Of a DNA stretch of 64,000 nucleotides, positions 56,073-64,000 are shown one piece after another. Positions within the stretch are counted from its first letter, which is position 1; each line of letters starts with the position of its first letter. Where the stretch lies: positions 1 to 64,000 of the forward strand of contig CAVORP010000003.1 in NCBI GenBank assembly GCA_963698645.1, written 5' to 3'. Source of the DNA: Ovoidimarina sp963698645 (GTDB lineage: Bacteria; Pseudomonadota; Alphaproteobacteria; Rhodobacterales; Rhodobacteraceae). Both the position numbers and the translations under genes were made by a program. Under the pieces are notes generated by a model that was given only the letters and a program-made list of their open reading frames with translations, made no database searches and had not been told where the DNA came from.

Positions 56073-56570
56073 TCAGCCCTCCGCCCCCAAGCAATCGAAA
56101 CGCCCGTCAGGACCGCTCTTGCAGCTTCTGGTGACGTTCGCGGGGGCTGGACCCGCAGTGATCGGCAAGGCGATGCGCGCGCGCGTTGCGCTCAGATCGC
56201 CTGCAGTGCCGCACCAGATCGCTTCGACCGGCATCCGGTCATTGGTCTGGTTGATAAGGTTGACCACACCCGTCTCGGGATCGTGCCACAGCATGATGTC
56301 CAGAGATGCGCCGGGCTCTGCCCGACCCAGATCTTCGGAGTACCAATGCGCCAGCGCCGCGGTACAGATCATCGGGCGACCTGTCTCGTTCGACACCAAG
56401 AGGCGCACGGGATCGGCCCCGTCGGTGCCTTTGATGATGCCCGAATAGGGCACATAGACATTCCCTTCGGCCGGGGCATCCGCTCCGGCCAGAGAGCAGA
56501 GAAGACCCAAAAGAACCGCCCATAGGCGGCTTTCACAACCCAACAGAGGGAGACTCGACCAATGAAACAT
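56073..56570 (-). CDS. Small secreted protein of unknown function, antisense within the operon
   Basis: Up to 165 residues. A hydrophobic leader (LWAVLLGLLCSLAGADAPAEG) is followed by a beta-rich domain with Cys in MICTAALAHWYS, IWCGTAGD and SCKSGP, perhaps disulfide-bonded, and WHDPETGVVNLINQ. ATG 56570 overlaps the BMP gene start by 9 bp, so a TTG at 56543 just before the leader is an alternative. No recognised family. It stands alone on the minus strand between the TRAP and BMP genes. Confidence 0.6.
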   Translation of the reverse strand: MFHWSSLPLLGCESRLWAVLLGLLCSLAGADAPAEGNVYVPYSGIIKGTDGADPVRLLVSNETGRPMICTAALAHWYSEDLGRAEPGASLDIMLWHDPETGVVNLINQTNDRMPVEAIWCGTAGDLSATRARIALPITAGPAPANVTRSCKSGPDGRFDCLGAEG

Positions 56571-57578
56571 CTACTTCGCTCCATCTCATTCGCGGCGATT
56601 GTTGCCGCGTCGGGCGCTGTTGCCCAAGACATTGATACCATAGCTGTTCTGACGCCAGAAGCGGGCACGGATTTCGGCTGGAACCAGCAGGGCGTCGATG
56701 CGGCGCGTGCCGCCGCCGAGGCGATGGGACTCAAGATCGTCGTGGCCGATGGTCTCGGCTATGGCGATGTGCGCGCGCCGATGCGGGAACTCGCCGCCGA
56801 AGGCGTGGATCTGATGATTGCCCATGCCTCGGGCTACAATACCGCTGGGCCCGAGATCGCCGAGGAAACCGGCGTGCCGGTGGCGATCGTCGACAGCCCG
56901 GATGCACTCAAGGCAGGTCTGATCGCGGATTACACGCTTTCGGGCCATGAAGGGGCGTATCTCGCGGGCCGAATGGCGGCCAAGATGACCACGACCGGGA
57001 CGGTCGGTATCGTCGTATCTGGCGAGCCTCCCTCGTGGAACTCGCAGTCGGCGGGCTTTGCCCAGGGCGTTCGGGCCGAGAACCCCGAGGTTAAGGTGCT
57101 CTACGCCGTGATCGGACCCGCCGCCTATTCCGATGCCGCGGGCGGCAACCGTGTGACGACATCGGTGATCGCGGCAGGCGCCGATATCATCTTCGGCCAG
57201 GGCAACGGGTCGTCCTTCGGTATGATCCAGGCGGTCGAAACCAACCCGGCGACCGACGGCTCCGACGTCATGTTCATCGACGTGATCGGCGACAAGTCCT
57301 CGCTGGATACCGGGCATCTTCTGACATCGGTCGTCTGGGACATGACGCCGGTCTATTCGGAGATGATCGCGGATCTGAAAGCGGGCACATTCGGGACCAA
57401 GAGCTACGCGATCAGCCTTGCCGGCGACTCGGTCAAGCTTCTCAAGACGCCACAGGTTCCGGATGATATCTGGGCCGAAATCATGGCGCTGCGGGAAGAA
57501 ATCGTATCGGGCGGCATGAGCCTCGAGCCAATCTTCGGTGCGGAAGACGTCCGCGCGCTCGTGACGCTGGCAGAGTAG
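56562..57578 (+). CDS. BMP-family ABC transporter substrate-binding protein (candidate B6 vitamer binder)
   Basis: 338 residues. Signal peptide KHLLRSISFAAIVAASGAVAQD. PnrA-like fold: TDFGWNQQGVDAARAAAEAMG, AHASGYNTAGPEIAEETG, SGHEGAYLAGRMAAKMT, GQGNGSSFGMIQAVE and DVIGDKSSLDTGHLLTSV. Relatives bind nucleosides and related aromatic heterocycles, often stacking the ring on aromatic residues. Here it heads an ABC operon running directly into 4-pyridoxolactonase, PM-pyruvate aminotransferase and pyridoxal dehydrogenase, so pyridoxine, pyridoxamine or pyridoxal is the most economical ligand. Not the same ligand, I infer, as the paralogue at 37366. Confidence 0.88.
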   Translation: MKHLLRSISFAAIVAASGAVAQDIDTIAVLTPEAGTDFGWNQQGVDAARAAAEAMGLKIVVADGLGYGDVRAPMRELAAEGVDLMIAHASGYNTAGPEIAEETGVPVAIVDSPDALKAGLIADYTLSGHEGAYLAGRMAAKMTTTGTVGIVVSGEPPSWNSQSAGFAQGVRAENPEVKVLYAVIGPAAYSDAAGGNRVTTSVIAAGADIIFGQGNGSSFGMIQAVETNPATDGSDVMFIDVIGDKSSLDTGHLLTSVVWDMTPVYSEMIADLKAGTFGTKSYAISLAGDSVKLLKTPQVPDDIWAEIMALREEIVSGGMSLEPIFGAEDVRALVTLAE

Positions 57579-57584
57579 GCCCGC

Positions 57585-59186
57585 ATGCACGATCTCGCCG
57601 AGACAACCCGCGCTCCGTCCCCTGTGAAGGGGGCGGAGGCCGTGGGCCTCGTCAATGTCACCAAACGCTTTCCCGGCGTGGTGGCGGTTGACGATGTGTC
57701 GTTCGAAATCCGGTCCGGCGAGGTCCATGTTCTTCTGGGAGAAAACGGGGCCGGCAAGTCGACCATCGTGGGGATGCTTGCCGGTCTTCAACTGCCCGAC
57801 GAGGGCCACCTGACGGTGAACGGGGCGCCCGCACGGCTCACCTCGCCAACCGAAAGTCTGGCTGCGGGGATCAATACGGTCTTCCAGCATGTGATGCTGG
57901 TTCCGACCCTGACGGTCTTCGAGAATCTCGTCTTGGGCGATGCTTGGTGGCGGCGACCTCCGCGCGTATCGGTAGAGCAACGTATTGTGGAACTGCAGCG
58001 AGATTTCGGATTGCGGGTGCCTTTGGATGCGATCACGGGCGACCTGTCGCTGGGAGAGCAGCAGCAGATCGAGATTGCCCGGGCGCTTCTGCGCGACAGC
58101 CACGTCCTGATCCTTGACGAAGCCACATCGATGCTGACGCCACAGGGGGCGGACGAACTGGGTGAGCGGATGCGCCGGTTGGCCGAGCGCGGCCTCGCCG
58201 TGGTCTTCATCACCCACAAGCTGAGCGAAGCCTATCGGTTCGGCGACCGGATCACCGTTCTGAAACAGGGTCGTCTTGCGGGCGAGATCGCGCCCGATAC
58301 TCTCTCGAAAATATCCGAGAAAGAGGCGGTCGATGACATGGTGCGGCTGATGTTCGGCTCAAGCGAGAGCCCTTTGCCGGCTGTTGCCCGGTCTGGTCGC
58401 CCCCGCGGTGCGAGCGTTCTGAAGGTGTCCGGCCTCTCGTCACGCGGCGGGGTCGAGGAAATGGGCGTGTCCGACATCTCGCTCGAAGTCTTCGCGGGAG
58501 AGATCCTCGGCGTCGCCGGAATCGACGGAAATGGCCAGAAACAGATGGCCGAGGCGATTGCGGGGCAGCGCCCGTTGACGGCCGGGCAGGTGACACTCGA
58601 AGGTCGGGATGTAACCCATGACAGTGTCGGAAAGAGGCGGGCGTCGGGGTTGCGATACCTGACCGACGACCGGCTTATGGAAGGCTCGGTTGGTATCTTT
58701 CCCGTGGCCGAAAACACCGTCCTGAAGGAGATCGGAGCGCCGCCATTCTGGACCTACGGGTTCGAGCGGCAGTCGCGGATCGCGGCCCATGCGCGCGACC
58801 TGATCCGGCGGTTTTCGGTGCGGACACCAAACGAGACAACACCCATAGGCCTGCTGTCGGGTGGCAATATCCAGAAGGTTCTTCTGGGTCGCGAGTTATC
58901 GGGGGCGGCAAAGGCGGTGGTGTTCAACAAACCGACCTACGGGCTGGACATGCAGAATATCGCGGCCTCGCGTGAGCGCATTCGCGAGATCGCCGAAGGG
59001 GGGATGGCCGTGCTGCTCATCTCGACAGATCTGGACGAGTTGCTTGAGTTGGCCGACCGGATCGCCGTCATGGATCGCGGGCGGATCTGCGGTATTCTCG
59101 AGAATGATAGAAGCCGACCGGCAGAGATGCGCACAGCGATCGGACGCCTGATGGTCGGCGAAGCACCAATAGGGGCGGACGTATGA
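57585..59186 (+). CDS. ABC transporter ATP-binding protein (double NBD, BMP type)
   Basis: 533 residues. NBD1: GENGAGKST, LSLGEQQQIEIARALL and LILDEATSML (Glu present). NBD2: GIDGNGQKQ in place of a P-loop, LLSGGNIQKVLLGREL signature, and VVFNKPTYGLDMQN with the catalytic Glu region altered. This asymmetry (one working and one degenerate site) is normal for the RbsA/BMP class. Overlaps the permease start by ATGA. Confidence 0.93.
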   Translation: MHDLAETTRAPSPVKGAEAVGLVNVTKRFPGVVAVDDVSFEIRSGEVHVLLGENGAGKSTIVGMLAGLQLPDEGHLTVNGAPARLTSPTESLAAGINTVFQHVMLVPTLTVFENLVLGDAWWRRPPRVSVEQRIVELQRDFGLRVPLDAITGDLSLGEQQQIEIARALLRDSHVLILDEATSMLTPQGADELGERMRRLAERGLAVVFITHKLSEAYRFGDRITVLKQGRLAGEIAPDTLSKISEKEAVDDMVRLMFGSSESPLPAVARSGRPRGASVLKVSGLSSRGGVEEMGVSDISLEVFAGEILGVAGIDGNGQKQMAEAIAGQRPLTAGQVTLEGRDVTHDSVGKRRASGLRYLTDDRLMEGSVGIFPVAENTVLKEIGAPPFWTYGFERQSRIAAHARDLIRRFSVRTPNETTPIGLLSGGNIQKVLLGRELSGAAKAVVFNKPTYGLDMQNIAASRERIREIAEGGMAVLLISTDLDELLELADRIAVMDRGRICGILENDRSRPAEMRTAIGRLMVGEAPIGADV

Positions 59187-60275
59187 GCGCGGGCGATACG
59201 CAAACGGCTCTCTCCCCATCAGATGGACTGGTCGGTCGGCAAAAAGATGCACAGTTGACCCGTTTTCTTGGCATGACCTTCGGGCCGATCATTGCCGCGT
59301 TGGTGACCTCGGGGCTGATCCTGGTGGCATTCGGGATCAACCCGCTCACCTATTATGGCTTCGTGATCCAGCGCGGGCTGTTCTCCGGGCTCGGGCTTGA
59401 ACAGACGCTCACACGCATGGCACCGCTCCTGTTTCTCGCCGCCGGTCTGATCGTCGCGTTTCGGGCGGGCATCTGGAACCTCGGCGTGGACGGTCAGTTC
59501 CTTCTGGGCGCGGTTGCTTCTGCGGCTCTGGCACCGGCGCTTCTCGGTGTCGTGCCGGGATGGCTGATGCTGTTTGCGGGTTTCGTTCTGGCCGGGCTGG
59601 TGGGCGCGGCCTGGTCGGTGCTGCCGGCGCTCTTACGGGCCTACCAGGGCGTGAACGAGATCATCACGACCCTGATGATGACATTTCTCGGCGTCTCGCT
59701 TGCCAATGTTCTGGTGAAACTGGTCTTCCTGGATCCCGGCACAACTGTTCCTCAGACCCGAACGCTTCCCGTCGCAGATCGCCTTCCACGGCTGTTCGAC
59801 AGCACGATTTCTTCGGGTCTGATCTGGGCCATCGCATCGGTCCTTCTGGTTCATTTCGTTATGACCCGAACGGCGTTCGGCCTGAAGCTGCGGGCCGTAG
59901 GCGCCAACCCCCATGCTGCCGCCCATGCCGGGCTTTCCGTGCCCCGGCTCACGGTCGCGGTCCTCGCGATTTCGGCGGGGTTTGCCGGGCTGGCCGGTGC
60001 GTCTGAAATCCTCGGGGTAAACGGCAACGTGCGCGCTGACTGGAACCCGGCCTATGGGCTGATGGTCATTCCGCTGGTCTTTCTGGCCCGGTTCCACGGA
60101 GTTCGGATCGATCATCCTGATCTTCTTCTACTCCGCCCTTCTGATCGGGTCGGAAAGTGCCGCTCGGCGGGTCGGAGTGCCGCAGGATTTCACGCTTGTT
60201 CTGGTTGCCACCCTCCTGATCTTTCTGGGCCTTGCCGAATGGCTTGACCACCGGCGGCGCAAGGAAGGAGGCTAG
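59183..60275 (+). pseudogene. ABC transporter permease (BMP type, first), one frameshift
   Basis: Signature FRAGIWNLGVDGQFLLGAV and coupling loop LRAVGANPHAAAHAGLSVPR. An extra base near 60107 breaks the frame; correction gives RFHGVGSIILIFFYSALLIG and continues to AEWLDHRRRKEGG, stop at 60275. Repaired length about 363 residues. Followed after 3 bp by its partner permease. Confidence 0.88.
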
Positions 60276-60278
60276 AGC

Positions 60279-61214
60279 ATGGAAGCTCTTTTCACTGCCG
60301 CATTCCTTTCATCTCTCCTGACCGGGGCCATCGTCGCGGGCATCCCGCTTCTGTTGGCTGGTCTTGGCGAACAGATGTCTGAGAAGGCGGGTGTCCTGAA
60401 TATCGGTATCGAGGGGATGATGATCTTTGGGGCATATCTGGGATTTCTGACTGCCTGGAGCACCGAGAGTATTTGGCTCGGGTTTCTGGGGGGTATGGCA
60501 GGGGGGATGATCGTAGCGGCGATCATGGCCGTCCTGTGCGTTCGGCTTGGCCTGAACCAGATCGTGATCGGCATCGGCCTGACGCTGGGCGCAGAGGGGC
60601 TGACCTCGCTGCTTCACCACTTCCAGTTCTCCCGCACTTACCCAAGGCTGCCTGCACCGCACCGGCTGGATCTGCCGCTGCTGACTGATCTGCCGGTCAT
60701 CGGACCGTCGCTCTTCGGCCGGCACCCGGTCGTCTATCTTGCGCTCCTGGGGGTCATTGTCCTGGCTTGGGCCTACAGGCGCACGAACCTCGGCCTCACC
60801 TTGCGCGCGGCTGGCGAAAAGCCGGCAGCGCTCGACGTCTCCGGCGGGCACGTTGTTCTGATCCGCAGCGCGGCGGTCCTGTTCACGGGTGCCATGGCGG
60901 GTCTGGGCGGCGCCTATATGGCCAATGTCGCTGCCGGTCTGTTCATTCCATTCATGACCGGCGGGGCGGGCTTCATCGGGATCGTCCTCGCGATGCTGGC
61001 CCGGGGACGGCCCGGATGGGTTCTGGGGGGTGCGCTGATCTTCGGGGCCGCATTGTCGCTGACCACGGCCCTTCAGGTCGCCGGTTCGAACGTACCTACA
61101 GACGTTATCCAGATGCTGCCATTCGCAGCCGTCATGCTGGTCCTCGTGATCTGGGGCCGGAAGGCGCGCCTGCCGGCCGCGCTTGGTTTACCATACGAAC
61201 GCGGGGCGCGCTGA
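60279..61214 (+). CDS. ABC transporter permease (BMP type, second)
   Basis: 311 residues, about nine helices; SEKAGVLNIGIEGMMIFGAYLG and LGLTLRAAGEKPAALDVSGG are the conserved motifs. The cytoplasmic loop variant (EKPAALD) resembles NupQ-type permeases. Last gene of the importer, 27 bp upstream of the lactonase. Confidence 0.93.
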   Translation: MEALFTAAFLSSLLTGAIVAGIPLLLAGLGEQMSEKAGVLNIGIEGMMIFGAYLGFLTAWSTESIWLGFLGGMAGGMIVAAIMAVLCVRLGLNQIVIGIGLTLGAEGLTSLLHHFQFSRTYPRLPAPHRLDLPLLTDLPVIGPSLFGRHPVVYLALLGVIVLAWAYRRTNLGLTLRAAGEKPAALDVSGGHVVLIRSAAVLFTGAMAGLGGAYMANVAAGLFIPFMTGGAGFIGIVLAMLARGRPGWVLGGALIFGAALSLTTALQVAGSNVPTDVIQMLPFAAVMLVLVIWGRKARLPAALGLPYERGAR

Positions 61215-61241
61215 GGCCCCCATAAGACAGGGAGAAAGACG

Positions 61242-62048
61242 ATGACCGACACAAAGGTTTACCTGCTCGACGGAGGCTCGCTTGTCCTCGACGGGTTTCA
61301 CATCTGGTGGAACAAGGGTCCGGGCGGCGAGGTGCGCTTCCCCGTCTATTCGGTTCTGGTCGAACATGCCGAAGGCAACTTCCTGATCGATACGGGCTAC
61401 GATTTCGACCATGTTCAAAAGGTTCTGCCGTTCGAGAAACCAATCCAGACGGAGCAGCAGACAATCCCGGGCGCACTCAAACTTCTCGGGATGGAGCCCA
61501 AGGATATCGGGGTGGTCTTCAACAGCCATTTCCATTTCGACCATGTGGGCGGCAACAAATTCTTCCCCCATGCCAAGAAGATCTGCCACAAGGACGAATT
61601 GGCGCAATCCGCGACGCCGCAACCGTTCGAAGTGCTGGGCTATTCCGACATGACGTTCAACGCCGATGCCGCCGAAGCACGGGGTATGTCGGATCAACTG
61701 ACCGCGGGGCAGTCGGCCGCGAACACCAAGTACGAGTTCGTGGATGGCGATGTAGAACTGGCGAAAGGCGTGAAGCTGATCTTCACCCCCGGCCACGCGA
61801 TAGGTCATTATTCGCTCTACGTCGAATTGGCGAACCGCAGGCCAATGCTGTTCACGCTGGACGCAGCCTACACGCGCAAAAGCTACGAGAATCACATCAA
61901 CGCGGGCTTCCACATCGACCCGGTCGCCGGCGTGGAAAGCATGAAGAAACTCAAGAAGATCGAAGAGGAAACCGGCGCCGAGGTGCTGTTCTCGCACGAT
62001 ATGGAGAGCTTCCAGAACTATCGGACTGGTGTGAACGCCTATAGCTGA
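61242..62048 (+). CDS. 4-Pyridoxolactonase
   Basis: 268 residues, the same length I recall for the Mesorhizobium loti enzyme. The metallo-beta-lactamase site is complete: NSHFHFDHVGG (HxHxDH), TPGHAIGHYS (His) and LDAAYT (bridging Asp), with a further His in FSHDME. Recognisable pathway-specific stretches are VYLLDGGSLVLDG, GPGGEVRFPVYS, VLPFEKPIQ and FHIDPVAGV. It hydrolyses 4-pyridoxolactone to 4-pyridoxate, the third step of vitamin B6 degradation pathway I. Generic AHL lactonase annotation would be misleading here. Cytoplasmic. Confidence 0.92.
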   Translation: MTDTKVYLLDGGSLVLDGFHIWWNKGPGGEVRFPVYSVLVEHAEGNFLIDTGYDFDHVQKVLPFEKPIQTEQQTIPGALKLLGMEPKDIGVVFNSHFHFDHVGGNKFFPHAKKICHKDELAQSATPQPFEVLGYSDMTFNADAAEARGMSDQLTAGQSAANTKYEFVDGDVELAKGVKLIFTPGHAIGHYSLYVELANRRPMLFTLDAAYTRKSYENHINAGFHIDPVAGVESMKKLKKIEEETGAEVLFSHDMESFQNYRTGVNAYS

Positions 62049-62059
62049 GGGAGGCTTCC

Positions 62060-63238
62060 ATGCGTTACCCCGAGAAACGACCACCTGCGTTCACGCTGAC
62101 TGCCGGACCGGTGGATGCCTATCCCGAAGTGCTGCGGGCCATGGGGACGACCGTTCTCTATGACTACGATCCGGCGTTTCAGGCCCAGTATGAAACGATT
62201 GCCCTGAAGGCTCAGAAGGCCATGGGAACGAATATTCCGCCGGTCATCCTGCACGGAGAGCCGGTTCTCGGCCTCGAAGCTGCGGCCGCGTCGCTCATCG
62301 CGAAAGACGATGTGGTGTTGAACCTTGCTTCGGGTGTCTATGGAAAGGGTTTTGGTTACTGGGCGGCGCGGTATGCGGCACGCGTGGACGAGATCGAGGT
62401 GCCGTATGACGACTGCATCGATCCCGATGCGGTACGCGCGCATCTCAAGTCTCACCCCGAAACCGCGGTCGTCGCGGTCTGTCACCATGATACGCCGTCG
62501 GGGACCCTGAACGATATCAATGCGATCGGCGAGGTCGTCGCGGCGTCTGGCGCGCTCTTGATCGTCGATGCGGTCTCGTCCTGGGCCGGGATGAAAACAT
62601 CTCCTGATGCCTGTCAGGCGGGGATCTATGTGACCGGTCCGAACAAATGTCTTGGCTGCCCGCCCGGCCTGACCCTTGCCGCGGTCTCCGATGGTGCATG
62701 GGAGAAGATGGAGACAAATCCCGACGCCCCGTTCGCGTCGATGCTGTCCTATACCGACTGGAAGGATGCTTGGAGGGCGACCGAGCCATTTCCCTTCACG
62801 CCCTCGGTGGCCGAGATCAACGGTCTTGGCGCGGCTCTTGACCGCTATCTGGAAGAAGGCCCGGAGAGGGTCTGGGCGCGACATGCCCTGACGGCAGCGG
62901 CCACGCGCGATGGTGTGCGGACCATGGGGCTCGATATCTGGCCCGTGCGCGAGAAGATCGCGTCGCCGACCTGTACTGCGGTCAGGATGCCTGATGGAAT
63001 AGACGCAGGCCCGATCATCGCCGAGGCGCGGGCGCGTTACGGCGTAAGCCTTTCGGCGGGGCGGGCCGATACATTGGGCAAGCTCATTCGCATTGGTCAT
63101 ATGGGGCCGACCGCGCAACCGATGTTCGCCCATGTCGCGGTTGCGGCACTGGGCGGGGCGTTGGCGTCCAAGGGAGTGAAGGTCGATATCGGTGCCGGAT
63201 TGGCCGCCGTACAGGCCCGCATTGACGCCAGCCATTGA
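62060..63238 (+). CDS. Pyridoxamine-pyruvate aminotransferase
   Basis: 392 residues. LTAGPVDAYPEVLRAMG, VLYDYDPAFQ, LHGEPVLGLEAAAASLI, LNLASGVYGKGFGYWA, CHHDTPSGTLNDI, VDAVSSW and TGPNKCLGCPPG (the catalytic Lys position) follow closely what I recall of the M. loti enzyme. It transfers the amino group of pyridoxamine to pyruvate, giving pyridoxal and L-alanine, uniquely using pyridoxamine as substrate rather than PLP as cofactor. The absence of a typical PLP-phosphate-binding cup would be a further test. Lies 11 bp after the lactonase. Confidence 0.92.
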   Translation: MRYPEKRPPAFTLTAGPVDAYPEVLRAMGTTVLYDYDPAFQAQYETIALKAQKAMGTNIPPVILHGEPVLGLEAAAASLIAKDDVVLNLASGVYGKGFGYWAARYAARVDEIEVPYDDCIDPDAVRAHLKSHPETAVVAVCHHDTPSGTLNDINAIGEVVAASGALLIVDAVSSWAGMKTSPDACQAGIYVTGPNKCLGCPPGLTLAAVSDGAWEKMETNPDAPFASMLSYTDWKDAWRATEPFPFTPSVAEINGLGAALDRYLEEGPERVWARHALTAAATRDGVRTMGLDIWPVREKIASPTCTAVRMPDGIDAGPIIAEARARYGVSLSAGRADTLGKLIRIGHMGPTAQPMFAHVAVAALGGALASKGVKVDIGAGLAAVQARIDASH

Positions 63239-63271
63239 AGATTGACAAGAGATACAGGGGAGACGGAACAA

Positions 63272-64000
63272 ATGACAGGAAAGCTCGACGGAAAATCCGC
63301 GATCGTCACCGGCGCGGCGCAGGGGATCGGCAAGGCCATTGCCAGCCGTCTCGCCCAAGACGGCGCGCGCGTCGTCATTGCGGATATCAATGGCGAAGGG
63401 GCGAAAGCCGCGGCATCCGAGATTGGCCATGGCGCGGTCGGCGTGGCCTGTGATGTGTCCGACCCTGCGGCGGTCGAGGCGCTGATCGAAGGGGCCGCGC
63501 GCGACGGAGCGCCCGATATACTGGTGAACAACGCCGCTATCGTGCCTTTCATCGCCTGGGACGATGTCGATCTGGATCATTGGCGCAAGATCATCGATGT
63601 GAACCTGACCAGCGTGTTTCTGACCTGCAGAAAGGCCACGGATATGATGCGGGCGGCAGGGCGCAAGGGGACGATCGTCAACATAGCGTCGAACACCTTC
63701 TTTGCCGGAACGCCCAACATGGCCGCCTATGTCGCCTCCAAGGGGGGCGTGATCGGCTTCACCCGCGCCTTGGCCACAGAGGTTGGCAAATACGGGATCA
63801 ACGTGAACGCGGTCTCTCCCGGCCTGACCGAAAGCGACGGGGTGAAAGCAAGCCCCCATAACGAGGCATTCGGTTTCGTGGAAATGCTTCAGGCCATGCC
63901 GGGCAAGGGGCAGCCAGAGCAAATTGCCTCGGTCGTCGCGTTCCTCTGTTCCGAAGATGCGGGCTGGATGACCGGTCAGACCGTGAACGTCGACGCCGGA
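63272..64000 (+). CDS. Pyridoxal 4-dehydrogenase (SDR), 3' end beyond the window
   Basis: 243 residues visible, about five short of the expected full length. Classical SDR: VTGAAQGIGKAI, NNAAIVPFIAWDDVDLDHW, IASNTFFAGTPNMAAYVASKGG (Ser, Tyr-x-x-x-Lys) and ESDGVKASPHNEAFGFVEMLQ. The IVPFxAWDDVDLDHW and SNTFFAGTPNMAAY runs match my recollection of M. loti pyridoxal 4-dehydrogenase, which oxidises pyridoxal hemiacetal to 4-pyridoxolactone with NAD. Good SD (GGGGAGA). Completes the pyridoxal to 4-pyridoxate pair with the lactonase. Confidence 0.9.
   Translation, partial: MTGKLDGKSAIVTGAAQGIGKAIASRLAQDGARVVIADINGEGAKAAASEIGHGAVGVACDVSDPAAVEALIEGAARDGAPDILVNNAAIVPFIAWDDVDLDHWRKIIDVNLTSVFLTCRKATDMMRAAGRKGTIVNIASNTFFAGTPNMAAYVASKGGVIGFTRALATEVGKYGINVNAVSPGLTESDGVKASPHNEAFGFVEMLQAMPGKGQPEQIASVVAFLCSEDAGWMTGQTVNVDAG

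Noticed and set aside
56586..58217. A 543-codon minus-strand open frame
   Set aside because: Antisense to the BMP and ABC ATPase genes; its composition is His/Arg/Asp-rich with no domain.
61242..62048. Quorum-quenching AHL lactonase
   Set aside because: Pathway-specific sequence stretches and the neighbours (aminotransferase and pyridoxal dehydrogenase) point to 4-pyridoxolactonase.
62039..63922. A 627-codon minus-strand open frame
   Set aside because: It is antisense to the pyridoxamine-pyruvate aminotransferase and pyridoxal dehydrogenase genes, whose motifs are unmistakable; the long antisense frame is a product of high GC at third codon positions.

Overview
The window reads as a GC-rich alphaproteobacterial chromosome, most likely a marine Rhodobacteraceae (roseobacter-type) member. 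The case rests on two TRAP transporters, three further ABC importers, a monomeric NADP isocitrate dehydrogenase, FadR/LacI-regulated catabolic operons and a DUF3363 relaxase next to a DUF6538-type integrase. Many clear genes are interrupted by one-base shifts, mostly extra bases outside long homopolymers. I type these as pseudogenes because they are broken as written, but most look like sequence error rather than decay.

Region 1 (1-15.6 kb) is accessory and probably a mobile island ending at a tRNA-Ser gene. It holds a giant secreted DUF4347/thrombospondin-type-3 repeat protein with a 2,229-bp near-identical tandem repeat. Upstream in the same direction are three export-type proteins: a PqqD-like/M50 protease/HlyD fusion, a GAF-HlyD fusion and a HlyD adaptor. 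Then come a self-deleted IS3-type element with a 4-bp target duplication abutting a truncated IS copy, a broken relaxase, and a tyrosine recombinase beside the 3' end of tRNA-Ser(GCT).

Region 2 (15.8-35.7 kb) starts with housekeeping genes (ychF, VOC, Pmp3-like) and a PepSY/cytochrome b/membrane-anchored LuxR operon. A long minus-strand operon follows: TRAP transporter, HisD paralogue, SDR, zinc dehydrogenase, UspA and FMN alpha-hydroxyacid oxidase. It faces a LacI regulator across twin palindromic operators. Next are a FAH hydrolase, a FadR-type regulator with its operator, a NitT/TauT-type ABC importer, and isocitrate dehydrogenase behind a bidirectional terminator.

Region 3 (36-44.6 kb) is one plus-strand operon: cytosine-deaminase-like amidohydrolase, BMP binding protein, amidase, a complete nucleoside-type ABC transporter and a class V aminotransferase.

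Region 4 (44.6-64 kb) is the highlight: a vitamin B6 degradation locus. It has strong matches to pyridoxal 4-dehydrogenase, 4-pyridoxolactonase, pyridoxamine-pyruvate aminotransferase and the 3-hydroxyacyl-CoA-dehydrogenase-like enzyme that makes 3-hydroxy-2-methylpyridine-4,5-dicarboxylate, plus two GMC oxidoreductases, one fused in frame to a GntR/FCD regulator. The known flavin ring-opening enzyme, decarboxylase and final hydrolase are not in the window. In their place is an operon of a gentisate/salicylate-dioxygenase-like cupin, an LVIVD protein, RidA and a GST-fold protein, which suggests a different ring-cleavage branch. A TRAP and a BMP-type ABC transporter in the same run are candidate importers for B6 vitamers or their acids.
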